A stretch of 64,000 nucleotides of DNA from Shewanella abyssi (GTDB lineage Bacteria > Pseudomonadota > Gammaproteobacteria > Enterobacterales > Shewanellaceae): NCBI RefSeq assembly GCF_023284025.1, contig NZ_JAKIKR010000024.1, forward strand, positions 1 through 64,000. Direction: 5' to 3'. Shown piece after piece: positions 53,272 to 62,120 of the stretch. The notes beneath the pieces were generated by a model. The model did not search any database. It was not told the origin of the DNA and saw only the letters and a program-made list of their open reading frames with translations. The first letter of the stretch is position 1. Each line of letters begins with the position of its first letter. The translations under genes and the position numbers were made by a program.

Positions 53272-53856
53272 ATGAACAACATCTTAAAAATATGTCTCGT
53301 TATTGCGTCGGCTTTGTTACTCAATTCATGTGAGCCGCAGTCAAAAGAGCAAGCTATACCAGTCAAAGAGAATTTAGCAGCAGATAAGGTTGGTCTAGCC
53401 AACCCTGCCTCTAGCGACTGTATTACTCAAGGCGGCACTTTAGATATACAAACAGAAGATACGGGTCAAGTGGGCTACTGCATTCTGCCCGATGGGCAAC
53501 GTATCGAAGAGTGGCAACTGTATCGCTCAAGCAAGCAAACTCCTATTACAGCGCCAGTCAGTAAACCCAATCCGGCTACCGAGTATTGCAACCAGCTTAA
53601 TGGCACAGTCAGTTTAGCCGGTGGTATATGTACGCTACCCAATGGTGATGCTATTGATCAGTGGCAACTGTATAAGCGTGATCATCAGCAAGCCGTAGAG
53701 GTCACTGAAATGCAGAAAACAGCTAATCCAGCGACTCAATATTGTTTAGAGATAGGCGGTGTAGCAGATATTGCTGATGGCAGTTGCACCTTGCCAAGTG
53801 GAGAGAAGGTCGACCAGTGGCTACTGTTTCATAAGCACAAATTAATGTCTATTTGA
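53272..53856 (+). CDS. Lipoprotein with three DUF333 repeats
   Basis: A 194-residue lipoprotein with signal and lipobox LNSC (Cys about 20). Three DUF333 (YgdI-like hemolysin/META-adjacent) units follow: ANPASSDCITQGG…CILPDGQ…EEWQLY (about 43-84), NPATEYCNQLNG…CTLPNGD…DQWQLY (about 98-136), and NPATQYCLEIGG…CTLPSGE…DQWLLF (about 151-186). Each has two cysteines that could pair. The function is unknown; three tandem copies are unusual. It stands just outside the moeB fragment. Confidence 0.85.
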   Translation: MNNILKICLVIASALLLNSCEPQSKEQAIPVKENLAADKVGLANPASSDCITQGGTLDIQTEDTGQVGYCILPDGQRIEEWQLYRSSKQTPITAPVSKPNPATEYCNQLNGTVSLAGGICTLPNGDAIDQWQLYKRDHQQAVEVTEMQKTANPATQYCLEIGGVADIADGSCTLPSGEKVDQWLLFHKHKLMSI

Positions 53857-53868
53857 ATTCGGATAACG

Positions 53869-53886
53869 ACATTGCTTAAGCAATGT
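53869..53886. terminator. Perfect palindrome between the lipoprotein and anti-sigma genes
   Basis: ACATTGCTTAAGCAATGT forms a perfect stem that reaches into the stop codon of the anti-sigma gene. There is no good T run. It may end transcription weakly or be a protein site. Confidence 0.4.
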
Positions 53887-54608
53887 TAATCAACCGAACG
53901 GGCGGTTGCCATCAGTAGCCCTTTTTCAACCCAAATCGAAACTGCAACGCCTCGAACCACCAGTTCTGTCGGTTGCTCTCCGCGCTCTAATATCGGTAGC
54001 ACGCCGTAGAGGCTGGGATCATATTGCACCTCGTATAGGGTGACAAGCTGCTTATCGTTGTCGCTAAAGCGTATTTGCGCTGCTGTCAGCCCTTGAATAG
54101 AGCAGTAGCGTCCGCCGAGCATCTTACTGGCGCTATTATTGAGAAAACTCGAATTAACCGGAGTGAAATCAAGCTGGGTAAAGTAAGCTCGCAACTCGCT
54201 TAGCTGTTGAGTTTGCACTTCAAGCGGTTTCATTTTCACATGATTTAGCGCAACTTCGTTGGCTATTTTCCAGCTCATGTTGTGCGCCGCTAGGGTATTT
54301 GAATCGCCGCTAAACCAGCGCTGTAACTCTATATGAGATGATAACTGATACCCAGCCACCAGCAGCAATACACTGGCAGCTGCGGCATACAGCGCCATGC
54401 TTATGCCGCTAGGCGCATTCACAGTGTTAGCGGGATCGGATATTGTTGGCTGTGGTGCCGCATCACTTCTTATCCGTTCATCAACCATCTTGCCAGCCAG
54501 CAGCGCTTCGATACGTGTTAAGCCCTCATCAGACAGGTGCTGCGCCTCAACGTACTGCTTTACTGATGATCTGAAACCCTTGTCAGCGGCTTTGTCTTGG
54601 TTACTCAT
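53886..54608 (-). CDS. Probable anti-sigma factor of the bufferin operon
   Basis: A 240-residue protein from the ATG at 54608. The N-terminal cytosolic part (about 1-75) has a helical region. One membrane helix follows (about 85-103, ALYAAAASVLLLVAGYQL). The rest lies in the periplasm. It overlaps the sigma factor gene at the operon end, and the layout is that of anti-sigma factors, but no ZAS or other named motif is visible. The call rests on topology and position. Confidence 0.65.
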   Translation of the reverse strand: MSNQDKAADKGFRSSVKQYVEAQHLSDEGLTRIEALLAGKMVDERIRSDAAPQPTISDPANTVNAPSGISMALYAAAASVLLLVAGYQLSSHIELQRWFSGDSNTLAAHNMSWKIANEVALNHVKMKPLEVQTQQLSELRAYFTQLDFTPVNSSFLNNSASKMLGGRYCSIQGLTAAQIRFSDNDKQLVTLYEVQYDPSLYGVLPILERGEQPTELVVRGVAVSIWVEKGLLMATARSVD

Positions 54609-54615
54609 AATACGG

Positions 54616-55104
54616 TTAGCCCCCCTGACCTGTTCTGTTGGCGTTTGCCGCCTCATTTTCCATAATATCGACCGACTTAATTTTAATGCGGTGCAATCTC
54701 GATAAAATAGTGCCCCGCGGTTGCCCTAGATCGCTGGCAATCTCAGCGGCGCTATAGCCCTCTACAGCCCATAGATACAGCACCTCTCTCTCCGCCGCGT
54801 TTAGCTGTGAAAACAGATACTCGATTAAGTCATGTTGCAAGGTGATCTCTTCCAGGCAAGTTTCATCGAGTAGGGCGGGAGCATGATCATCTATAGGGTC
54901 AAAATCAATTATTTTTAAGCGTCTGCAGTCATCAATGAATTGATTGCGGATCGTGGTGCGTAAATATGCCCTTGGGTGTGCCGGTTTTGCTTCACTCTTT
55001 AACCAACGCTCGATGGCCGTTTGCAGCAGATCTTCCGCTGCCGCACTATGTCGAGTGAGACATAAACAATAGCGGTATAAGCTCTGCAGCAACTCTCTAT
55101 CCAT
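54616..55104 (-). CDS. ECF-type RNA polymerase sigma factor
   Basis: A 162-residue sigma factor. Region 2 (about 6-70, with YRYCLCLTRHSAAAEDLLQ and AYLRTTIRNQFIDDCRR) and region 4 (about 95-145, LNAAEREVLYLWAVEGYSAA and IASDLGQPRGTILSRLHR) are clear. It overlaps bufC by 8 bp. Its place suggests control of the buf operon, perhaps by metal or redox stress as shown for related systems. Confidence 0.9.
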   Translation of the reverse strand: MDRELLQSLYRYCLCLTRHSAAAEDLLQTAIERWLKSEAKPAHPRAYLRTTIRNQFIDDCRRLKIIDFDPIDDHAPALLDETCLEEITLQHDLIEYLFSQLNAAEREVLYLWAVEGYSAAEIASDLGQPRGTILSRLHRIKIKSVDIMENEAANANRTGQGG

Positions 55105-55894
55105 GATCTGTTACCGATAACCGATAGCCCGCAAGCCATCCCCGCTGGATTAGCTTGGGCAACACACTCAAATCAACATCAGCCGCCGTTAATGCCCCGA
55201 GTGACAAGCCTTGCTTTATCGACTGTAATAGCTGCGCCTCGGCGGCTGCGACTAATGTAAACGTTGCCTTAAAATGGTCGCGGAATATCACTAGGTAGAA
55301 TAGATTGGCGTCGCTATGCTCTGGCGGTTGCTCGTCAGGTTCTGCTGTAGCTTGGTGCTTTAACCAAATGCGCTGTACTGGATACTGGCAAGTCAGTAGT
55401 TCAATGTCGGGCTGTAGCAACAAGACAGCTTGCTGTTGCTGTGCTTCACTGAGTCGCCCCAACGCTTCCAAGCCATACACCTGGGACAGTTTTAAAAATG
55501 CACTGCGGTCCTGGGCGTAATAGCCCTGTTTCAGCGACCACTCTAGCGCCGCTAACTCAGGAAGATACTCCAGCCCCTCAAACGCTTGGTGTTGCTCTAT
55601 CTCTCTAGAGAGCAGCTGCGGAAACTGAGCACCATAATGATTTAAATTAGCATCGTTGAGTGGGTAAGTAATGCCATATTGCTGCGCAAGCTGAGTGAAG
55701 CAGCCCTCGCCGAGCACGGTTTGGCACACAGGAAAGCTTGTCTGTAGGCCGTTTAATAGTGCCTGAAACGCATTGTTTCGATAGACACTCAAACGAGACC
55801 GTTCTCGCTCGTTAACCATGCTCAGCAATTCACTATCATCGCCATCAGCTTGTAACGCTTGAATAAACGCCCCTTGCCAGTCAGCTAAGCGCAT
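55097..55894 (-). CDS. bufC: DUF2063 partner protein (BufC type)
   Basis: A 265-residue protein of the DUF2063 family, the partner that helps MNIO enzymes bind the precursor. The N-terminus LADWQGAFIQAL and the motif YRNNAFQALLNGLQTSFPV (about 37-55) are family hallmarks. It overlaps bufB by 10 bp and the sigma gene by 8 bp. By analogy it presents the BufA leader to BufB. The symbol is used by analogy with described bufferin operons. Confidence 0.88.
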   Translation of the reverse strand: MRLADWQGAFIQALQADGDDSELLSMVNERERSRLSVYRNNAFQALLNGLQTSFPVCQTVLGEGCFTQLAQQYGITYPLNDANLNHYGAQFPQLLSREIEQHQAFEGLEYLPELAALEWSLKQGYYAQDRSAFLKLSQVYGLEALGRLSEAQQQQAVLLLQPDIELLTCQYPVQRIWLKHQATAEPDEQPPEHSDANLFYLVIFRDHFKATFTLVAAAEAQLLQSIKQGLSLGALTAADVDLSVLPKLIQRGWLAGYRLSVTDHG

Positions 55895-56739
55895 CGGTCA
55901 ACACTCGTTGATGACGTAGCATTGAGCTGCATCATATCGGCGGCAATTTGCCGCTCTTGCAGTAGCCGATTTAATGACGGGATCTCGCTGTCCCACTCAA
56001 TCATGGTGGGGATATTGCCATTAAGCTGTATATAGCGCTGATAAGCGTTCCATACCTGCGGATCGACTGGATGGTTATGGGCATCAAGCAGATAATCACC
56101 TTTTTGATGAAATCCCGCTAAATGGATCTGTTTAACGCGTTTTGCTGGCACGGCATCTAAAAATGACTGTAGCTGCTGATCCAGATTCACGCTGGTGACA
56201 AAAGCATTGTTAACATCCAGCAGCAGATAGCAATCCGCCTCCTCGGCAATAGCGGCGATAAACTCCCCCTCACTCAGTTCATTATGTTGACAGCTCATGT
56301 AAGTAGACACATTTTCGAGCAATATTCTTTCACCCATGATGTCTTGAGTTTGCTTTATCCTGTTGCTGATATGCATCACCGCTTCCGCGGTATAGGGTAG
56401 CGGCAGCAGATCGGCCACCTTAAAATTGTCGTTACCAGAAAAGCTCGCATGCTCCGAGTACCAATGCCCGCCGCAAGCTTGCTTAAGTGACTTGATCTTG
56501 TTGAGGTATTCAACGTCTAGTGTGTTGGCGCCGCCCAGTGACAAGCCAACGCTATGAAAAACCAACGGGAAACGCTCGCTAATGCGATTGAGCAGATGCT
56601 GGTTTAAGCCGCCGTCCACCAGCCAGTTATCGACCAAGACTTCAAGCCACGGGAGCTCAAGGCTATCGTCGGCCAAGATCTGTTGCACATGAGGAGTACG
56701 CAGGCCAATGCCTGCGCCCGCAATAGCTGTAGCTAGCAC
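55885..56739 (-). CDS. bufB: MNIO-family (DUF692) enzyme, BufB type
   Basis: A 284-residue multinuclear non-heme iron oxidase that modifies cysteines of the precursor. Motifs with the metal ligands are in order: GAGIGLRTPH, LVFHSVGLSLGG, YSEHASF, LLENVSTYM, LLLDVNNAF, HLAGFHQKG with DAHNHPVD, and MIEWDSEIP. It starts with GTG (56737-56739) overlapping the bufA stop by one base, so translation is coupled. Related enzymes make oxazolone/thioamide or thiooxazole from Cys; for bufferins thiooxazole formation has been shown and copper binding follows. Confidence 0.93.
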   Translation of the reverse strand: MLATAIAGAGIGLRTPHVQQILADDSLELPWLEVLVDNWLVDGGLNQHLLNRISERFPLVFHSVGLSLGGANTLDVEYLNKIKSLKQACGGHWYSEHASFSGNDNFKVADLLPLPYTAEAVMHISNRIKQTQDIMGERILLENVSTYMSCQHNELSEGEFIAAIAEEADCYLLLDVNNAFVTSVNLDQQLQSFLDAVPAKRVKQIHLAGFHQKGDYLLDAHNHPVDPQVWNAYQRYIQLNGNIPTMIEWDSEIPSLNRLLQERQIAADMMQLNATSSTSVDRCA

Positions 56740-57023
56740 TAGCTTTTAGCCGGTTTAACCGCTTTAACTTCGCCGCCTGCTATTTTATCGCAGGTTCCAG
56801 CAGGGACATAAACCCACTCAGTAGGCAGGTTGTCAGCTTTAGCTTTGCCCGCGCAACCATGGCTACCATCCAGCGCGCCACAATCATTGGCACCAGCTTT
56901 GGCAATACCAGCGCATTTTTCCCACTCTTTGGGTTGATCAGGTACCGCTTGGGCACCTAAAGACAAACTCGCAGCCAAGATCCCCGCCACAGTGACACCA
57001 AGTGCTGTTGTTAAAGATTTCAT
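56739..57023 (-). CDS. bufA: Bufferin-type RiPP precursor (DUF2282)
   Basis: A 94-residue precursor from the ATG at 57023 (site AAAGGAA). A signal peptide (about 1-26, ending LGAQA) would send it to the periplasm after modification. The core has four cysteines, Cys37, Cys48, Cys57 and Cys78, in CAGIAKAGANDCGA, HGCAGKAKAD and PAGTCDKIAGG, the DUF2282 pattern. In described systems BufB/BufC modify such cysteines and the product binds copper. It heads the operon bufA-bufB-bufC-sigma-anti-sigma. An upstream ATG-like frame extension lacks a ribosome-binding site. Confidence 0.92.
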   Translation of the reverse strand: MKSLTTALGVTVAGILAASLSLGAQAVPDQPKEWEKCAGIAKAGANDCGALDGSHGCAGKAKADNLPTEWVYVPAGTCDKIAGGEVKAVKPAKS

Positions 57024-57264
57024 ATCGATTATTCCTTTTGATAGATAACACATTCAAACCCTATAACGAGTGAGTTACCGGTTTGATTGCATAATGCACA
57101 AAAGTAATTCTAGCTGAAGCGGAAATAATCGCTTAAACCTTAACAATCTGCACCATCTCTGTTGACTTTTAGATCTCCGCTTGCTGTAAATGAGTCGTTA
57201 ACAGCTGATCCAAATAGCTGAATTTTCCCTATTCTTGCCTATAGTTAATTTTAAAGGACTCTAA

Positions 57265-57630
57265 ATGACGACTAGCAATGCAATTATTAAAGTGACCAAC
57301 CTGCGCTTGCGCACCTATATCGGCTTCAATATCGAAGAGCGCGAGAAGATGCAGGATGTGGTGATTAACATCGAGATCCACTATCCCGCAAGTAATGCTA
57401 TTAGAGAGGATAATGTAGATGAAGCACTCAACTACAAGAAAGTGACCAAGGCTGTTATTCAACATGTAGAGGAGGGACGTTTTTTACTATTAGAAAAACT
57501 CGTTGCCGACGTACTCGACATCTGCAGCCAACATCCATGGGTGCAGTATGCCCGCGTCACCATTGATAAGCCCCATGCATTAAGGTTTGCAGACTCAGTA
57601 TCATTGGCACTGGAGTACCGCAAATCTTAA
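57265..57630 (+). CDS. folX: Dihydroneopterin triphosphate 2'-epimerase FolX
   Basis: A 121-residue enzyme very like E. coli FolX. The segments IIKVTNLRLRTYIGFNIEE, VVINIEIHYPA, EALNYKKVTK and LRFADSVSLALE are hallmarks that separate it from FolB. It epimerises dihydroneopterin triphosphate to dihydromonapterin triphosphate. It is first in folX-folE-folM (34- and 45-bp gaps), the set for tetrahydromonapterin, the cofactor of phenylalanine hydroxylase in related bacteria. Confidence 0.94.
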   Translation: MTTSNAIIKVTNLRLRTYIGFNIEEREKMQDVVINIEIHYPASNAIREDNVDEALNYKKVTKAVIQHVEEGRFLLLEKLVADVLDICSQHPWVQYARVTIDKPHALRFADSVSLALEYRKS

Positions 57631-57663
57631 TGGCAAATTATTCATTCACAGCAGGAGTCAACT

Positions 57664-58302
57664 ATGGATGTATCACAGGCTAAACAAGTAAGAGAAGCAC
57701 TGATTGCCCAAGGACTCGAAACGCCATTAACGCCTTCGGACATGACCGCCGAACAAAAATATGAACGTATTAAAGGCTTAATGACTGAAGTCGTAGCAAC
57801 CTTGGGCTTAGATCTTAATGATGATAGTTTGCAGGAGACCCCCCACCGTATTGCCAAGATGTATGTCGACGAGATATTTGCTGGCTTAGATTATGCGAAC
57901 TTTCCAAAAATTGCCCTAATTGACAACAAAATGGGCGTCGACGAGATGGTACGGATCAGCGACATTAGTGTTGTGAGCACCTGCGAACACCATTTTGTGA
58001 CTATCGATGGCCTCGCAAAAGTGGCCTACATCCCCGCTAACACCATTATCGGGCTATCAAAGATTAATCGCATCGTGCGCTTTTTTGCGCAACGCCCCCA
58101 AGTACAAGAGCGCTTAACCAAGCAGATTTTAGTGGCACTGCAAACATTGCTCGCTACCGACAATGTGGCAGTAAGTATCGATGCAACCCATTACTGTGTT
58201 AAATCCCGCGGGGTGATGGATAGCCAGTCTAAAACTCAAACTACGGCACTGGGCGGAAATTTCAAATCCAATGCCGCCACCCGAGCAGAGTTTTTAAGAT
58301 AA
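57664..58302 (+). CDS. folE: GTP cyclohydrolase I FolE
   Basis: Makes dihydroneopterin triphosphate from GTP, the first step of pterin synthesis. The protein has 212 residues. The zinc ligands are in [12 protein letters not shown] (Cys and His) and in [10 protein letters not shown] (Cys). It lies between folX and folM and supplies their substrate. Confidence 0.96.
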   Translation: MDVSQAKQVREALIAQGLETPLTPSDMTAEQKYERIKGLMTEVVATLGLDLNDDSLQETPHRIAKMYVDEIFAGLDYANFPKIALIDNKMGVDEMVRISDISVVSTCEHHFVTIDGLAKVAYIPANTIIGLSKINRIVRFFAQRPQVQERLTKQILVALQTLLATDNVAVSIDATHYCVKSRGVMDSQSKTQTTALGGNFKSNAATRAEFLR

Positions 58303-58347
58303 ATTCACTCGGCAGTTAACCCTGCTATCGACACATAAAGGAATTTA

Positions 58348-59046
58348 ATGACAGCCCCAATATTAATTACCGGAGTCGGCAAGCGTGTCGGCTTTTATCT
58401 TGCTCAACATCTGGCTCAACAGGGACAAAGAGTCATTGGCACCTATCGTCGCCAATACCCGCAGCTACAACAGCTTGAAGCCTTAGGTGTCGAACTGCAC
58501 CAATGTGACTTTAACCATGAGTCACAGCTCAATGAACTATTAGCCACACTAAAACAGCAGTCAGCCATCAGAGCCATTATCCATAACGCATCCGATTGGC
58601 TACCCGATGGCGATGCTGCGATAGCCATTATGGACAAGATGATGCGCATTCATGTCAGCGTACCTTATGCCATCAACCTCGCCCTTACTGAGCAGCTCAA
58701 AGCCAATAACACCATGGCTGATATTATCCATATCACCGATTACGTAGCAGAAAAAGGCAGTAAAAAACATGCAGCCTATGCCGCCAGTAAAGCAGCACTG
58801 CACAACTTAACCCTGTCGTTTGCCGCCAAGTTAGCACCTAAGGTTAAGGTCAACAGTATCGCCCCCGCCCTGTTGATGTTTAATCCTGACGACGATGAGC
58901 AGTACCAGAAAAAAGCTCTCAAAAAGGCATTGCTGCAGAAAGAAGGCGGTGAGATAGAGATTTTAAATGCGGTAAATTATCTACTGCAAAGCCAATATGT
59001 CACCGGCCAAACCTTGAAGATTGATGGCGGTCGACATTTAGTCTAG
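58348..59046 (+). CDS. folM: Dihydromonapterin reductase FolM
   Basis: A short-chain dehydrogenase of 232 residues that reduces dihydromonapterin to tetrahydromonapterin with NADPH. The N-terminal ITGVGKRVGFYLA nucleotide-binding turn and catalytic YAASKAAL (Tyr-x3-Lys) fit. It is the last gene of the fol unit and is followed by a strong terminator. Confidence 0.93.
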   Translation: MTAPILITGVGKRVGFYLAQHLAQQGQRVIGTYRRQYPQLQQLEALGVELHQCDFNHESQLNELLATLKQQSAIRAIIHNASDWLPDGDAAIAIMDKMMRIHVSVPYAINLALTEQLKANNTMADIIHITDYVAEKGSKKHAAYAASKAALHNLTLSFAAKLAPKVKVNSIAPALLMFNPDDDEQYQKKALKKALLQKEGGEIEILNAVNYLLQSQYVTGQTLKIDGGRHLV

Positions 59047-59072
59047 CCAAAGCTCAGCGCAGAAAAGCCATA

Positions 59073-59102
59073 AAGAAGGCACGCTTAACCGCGTGCCTTC
59101 TT
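59073..59102 (+). terminator. Terminator after folM
   Basis: Stem AAGAAGGCACGC-TTAACC-GCGTGCCTTCTT. Its symmetry could also serve the other strand. Confidence 0.75.
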
Positions 59103-59163
59103 GGTAAATAGTTAACGCTGCAGCCTAACGATTCATACTATTTACTGGTATTGCTCAGTCACA

Positions 59164-60420
59164 TTAATGGTTTTGTAAGCTACGAACATCCGCGCCTGTA
59201 GGGCCTTGGAACACCCTTAAACCAAACTCAGGCAATATGGCAAACACATGGTCAAAAATATCGGCCTGAATATCTTCATATACCGTCCAACGGGTGTCGT
59301 TGGTGAAGATATAGATCTCGATAGGCACCCCCGATGAAGTAGGCGCTAGCTGACGAACCATCAATGTCATGTCTTTATGGATCTGCTCGTGCTGTTTCAG
59401 GTAGGCCAACATGTAAGCTCTAAAGGTCCCCACATTGGTTAGGTGACGACGATTGACCGGCATATCGGCATCAACAACTTGGGCGTTAAATGAGCCCAAC
59501 TCCTGGGACTTAGTCGCAAAATAGGGCTTAAGATGATTGATCTTGGCTAAGCGTTGCTTATCTTCTTCAGATAAAAAGCCGATTGAGCTGATATCTATTT
59601 GTATCGAACGTTTGATTCTGCGACCGCCAGATTCAGACATGCCACGCCAGTTTTTAAAGGCATCTGACACCAATGCATAAGCGGGGATCATGGTAATCGT
59701 CTGGTCCCAATTGCGCACTTTAACCGTGGTCAGCGACACCTCTTCTACCGCACCGTCGGCGCCATACTTATCCATTTGGATCCAATCGGTAGGGCTCACC
59801 ATTCTGTTCGCCGCCAGCTGAATACCCGCCACAAAACCTAATATGGTGTCCCTAAAGACCAACATCACCAAACCGGTCGCGACACCTAAACCACTCAAGA
59901 AATAGACTGGTGATTGGTCGGCAAGCACCGAAATGGAGATGATAATGGCGACAAAAAACATGAATAACTTAAACAGTTGCACAAAGCTTTTGATCGGCAA
60001 TCGACGGCTAACCAAGTTCACGTCTGCAATTTCATTGGCAGCATCAAGCCCGCTATAAACCGCACGCACAAACAAGATAATGATAGTGACGTCTAGTAAC
60101 CTGTCAGCCAAACTGGCCAACACGGCGTGTTCGGTCAACGCTAGCGGCAGAATAATATTGAGGATCAACGCTGGCACCAGTTTGGCCACCTTCTCCAGTA
60201 CGCGATAGCGCATGAAGATGTCATCCCACGTCACGCGAGAGCGTTGGATAACCATATTCATGGTGCTAACGACACCGCGTTTAACAACAATGTAGCCAAT
60301 AAATGCCACCATAAAACAGGCCAGCACTAAAATGCTGGTTGAAACTCCATCGGCAGGCTGACTGTCGATACCCGCACTGGCTAACCATTGCGTAATCGTT
60401 GCTCGTAGTTCCTGATCCAA
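59164..60420 (-). CDS. MscS-family mechanosensitive channel (YbdG-like)
   Basis: A 418-residue channel. Five hydrophobic helices lie in the first about 195 residues, the last (about 165-195) lining the pore (LSGLGVATGLVMLVFRDTI, LGFVAGIQL). A cytosolic beta domain and C-terminal cage follow, with motifs MVSPTDWIQMD and VRNWDQTITMIPAYALVSDAFKNW, the latter split here. The length and motifs fit the MscM/YbdG subgroup. It should open under membrane tension and vent solutes. It stands alone. Confidence 0.92.
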   Translation of the reverse strand: MDQELRATITQWLASAGIDSQPADGVSTSILVLACFMVAFIGYIVVKRGVVSTMNMVIQRSRVTWDDIFMRYRVLEKVAKLVPALILNIILPLALTEHAVLASLADRLLDVTIIILFVRAVYSGLDAANEIADVNLVSRRLPIKSFVQLFKLFMFFVAIIISISVLADQSPVYFLSGLGVATGLVMLVFRDTILGFVAGIQLAANRMVSPTDWIQMDKYGADGAVEEVSLTTVKVRNWDQTITMIPAYALVSDAFKNWRGMSESGGRRIKRSIQIDISSIGFLSEEDKQRLAKINHLKPYFATKSQELGSFNAQVVDADMPVNRRHLTNVGTFRAYMLAYLKQHEQIHKDMTLMVRQLAPTSSGVPIEIYIFTNDTRWTVYEDIQADIFDHVFAILPEFGLRVFQGPTGADVRSLQNH

Positions 60421-60618
60421 AATCTAAATCTCCAGTTCGTGAATGGATCAATTAATCCATTCAATCTTGCAAAGCGCGGGTAACAAGCTCGAGTCATTCA
60501 ATAAACAATGACATTACAAACACCAAGTTTAACAGCTATTTGAGCTATGTCAGTTGACTGTAATCTAAAGATTCACAACAATCCATTTTCTATTGTTGAA
60601 AGCTCAATCGAGATCATC

Positions 60619-61155
60619 ATGACCAAATACTTGCTGACGTGTTTTATCACCCTTTGCAGCTTCAATGCGCTAGCGAATGATTACAGCCAAGATGAACCTA
60701 TTTTACCAAAAGCGACTATCGCAATAACCCTAGACTATATTCCGGCCATCGATGATCTATACGGTATTACGATTGCACCTAGCCATCACGACACCGATTA
60801 TGCCAATTGGGGGTATTACATCGGTTATGCCCAGAGTAAAAAAGACGATTACCCCGTTGAAGAACCTGGCGAAGCCTACACTAAAAGCTCACTTTGGCGC
60901 TTCGGGTTAACCTACCCGATCGCAGCTGGGCTGAGTTTTTATGGCGGCGCAGCTGCTTATAGCCATGAACTGTCTTCAACCGATAACATCACCCCCCTAA
61001 TCGTTGGCGGCGAACCCGTATGGGAGACCGAGAAAGATACCGCCTGGGGTGCTGAGGCTGGTTTACGTTATGTATTGGGCGACAATTTCACTTTAGCCGC
61101 TGGCTATAACTCGGCCACCGAATCGGCCGTATTTAGTATCGGCTACACCATGTAA
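60619..61155 (+). CDS. Small outer-membrane beta-barrel-like protein
   Basis: A 178-residue protein from the ATG at 60619, with a signal peptide (about 1-19, ending NALA). The mature part has alternating-residue strands and ends in FSIGYTM, in line with an eight-stranded outer-membrane barrel of the opacity-protein type. The family and function are unknown. An in-frame ATG 72 bp upstream adds a non-signal stretch and is unlikely. Confidence 0.72.
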   Translation: MTKYLLTCFITLCSFNALANDYSQDEPILPKATIAITLDYIPAIDDLYGITIAPSHHDTDYANWGYYIGYAQSKKDDYPVEEPGEAYTKSSLWRFGLTYPIAAGLSFYGGAAAYSHELSSTDNITPLIVGGEPVWETEKDTAWGAEAGLRYVLGDNFTLAAGYNSATESAVFSIGYTM

Positions 61156-61251
61156 TTAGCGCGCCACAACTACGACTTTTTGATCTTGTCAGTATTAATC
61201 TAACGGGAGTTTGTCTATGCTAGGGCAATCTCCTTTAAAAGGTTAACAATC

Positions 61252-61914
61252 ATGTATAAGACCCTAATGGCATATGCCTGCATTGCACTATTTTCGCTCT
61301 CAATTCCAGCCTTTGCAGATGAAGTGGCGCGAGTCACCTTAGAGAATGGCGCCACAGTCAAACTCAACGATGATTTTACCTGGGAATATGTGATCCTAGA
61401 AAGTCAGGTTCAAGATAGCACTGCTACCGCAGTCACTCTGCCAGCCACCGTTGCAGCAACTTCTGCCGTAGTAGCGACCGACGCCAGCACTGCAGCTAAT
61501 ACAGCACCAGCAGTGCCAACCACATTGCCTGCCAATACCGACAACCTGACGTCAAGCGCGATTGCTCAAGCAGCCCTGCTTAAATCAACGGGTAAAAGTG
61601 GTGTGAAAGTTAGCTTTTTAAATGAGCAGTGGGACGATGACGGTCGCTTAGGCTTGACCTTCGAGCTATCAAGCAACAGCAGTGAGCATTATGTGATGAT
61701 CGAATTAGAGATCAGCTTATTTGCAGATTCCGGCGCACTCATTAAGAGAGAGACGGTAAAAGTATGGCAAGCAGTATTTAGAATGCCAGACTCCTATTTA
61801 CGTAAAGGCCAGACTCGCGAAAGCCCTGTTTTGTGGATCGAAGATATCGACAAAGCGCAGTGGACTAAGCAATTAATGAGCCTGAAGATGAAAGAGATGG
61901 ATTCTCGTATGTAG
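61252..61914 (+). CDS. DUF3157 family periplasmic protein
   Basis: A 220-residue protein with a signal peptide (about 1-22, ending PAFA). The N-terminal VTLENGATVKLNDDFTWEYV block is the DUF3157 mark seen in Vibrio and Shewanella. A Thr/Ala/Pro-rich linker (about 62-105) precedes a beta-sandwich-like C-terminal domain. The function is unknown. A terminator follows. Confidence 0.8.
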   Translation: MYKTLMAYACIALFSLSIPAFADEVARVTLENGATVKLNDDFTWEYVILESQVQDSTATAVTLPATVAATSAVVATDASTAANTAPAVPTTLPANTDNLTSSAIAQAALLKSTGKSGVKVSFLNEQWDDDGRLGLTFELSSNSSEHYVMIELEISLFADSGALIKRETVKVWQAVFRMPDSYLRKGQTRESPVLWIEDIDKAQWTKQLMSLKMKEMDSRM

Positions 61915-61942
61915 TCACTCATTGGCCGAGCTATCCCCTTTA

Positions 61943-61972
61943 GAGACCTAGCTGATCCAGCTGGGTCTTTTT
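61943..61972 (+). terminator. Terminator after DUF3157 gene
   Basis: Stem AGACCTAGCTG-ATC-CAGCTGGGTCT (one T-G pair) then TTTTT. Confidence 0.8.
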
Positions 61973-62120
61973 GTATCAACTGGGGGATATTGGAGCTGCA
62001 GCAATCTTAAAAACTAAGAGTTATCTGCATACTTCGACAACTTCGGTGGGGAATCTGTGTTTTCCATTCGTATTGCCCAAACATGAGTCGAAAATTTAAA
62101 ATTGCATACTACAGAACCGC

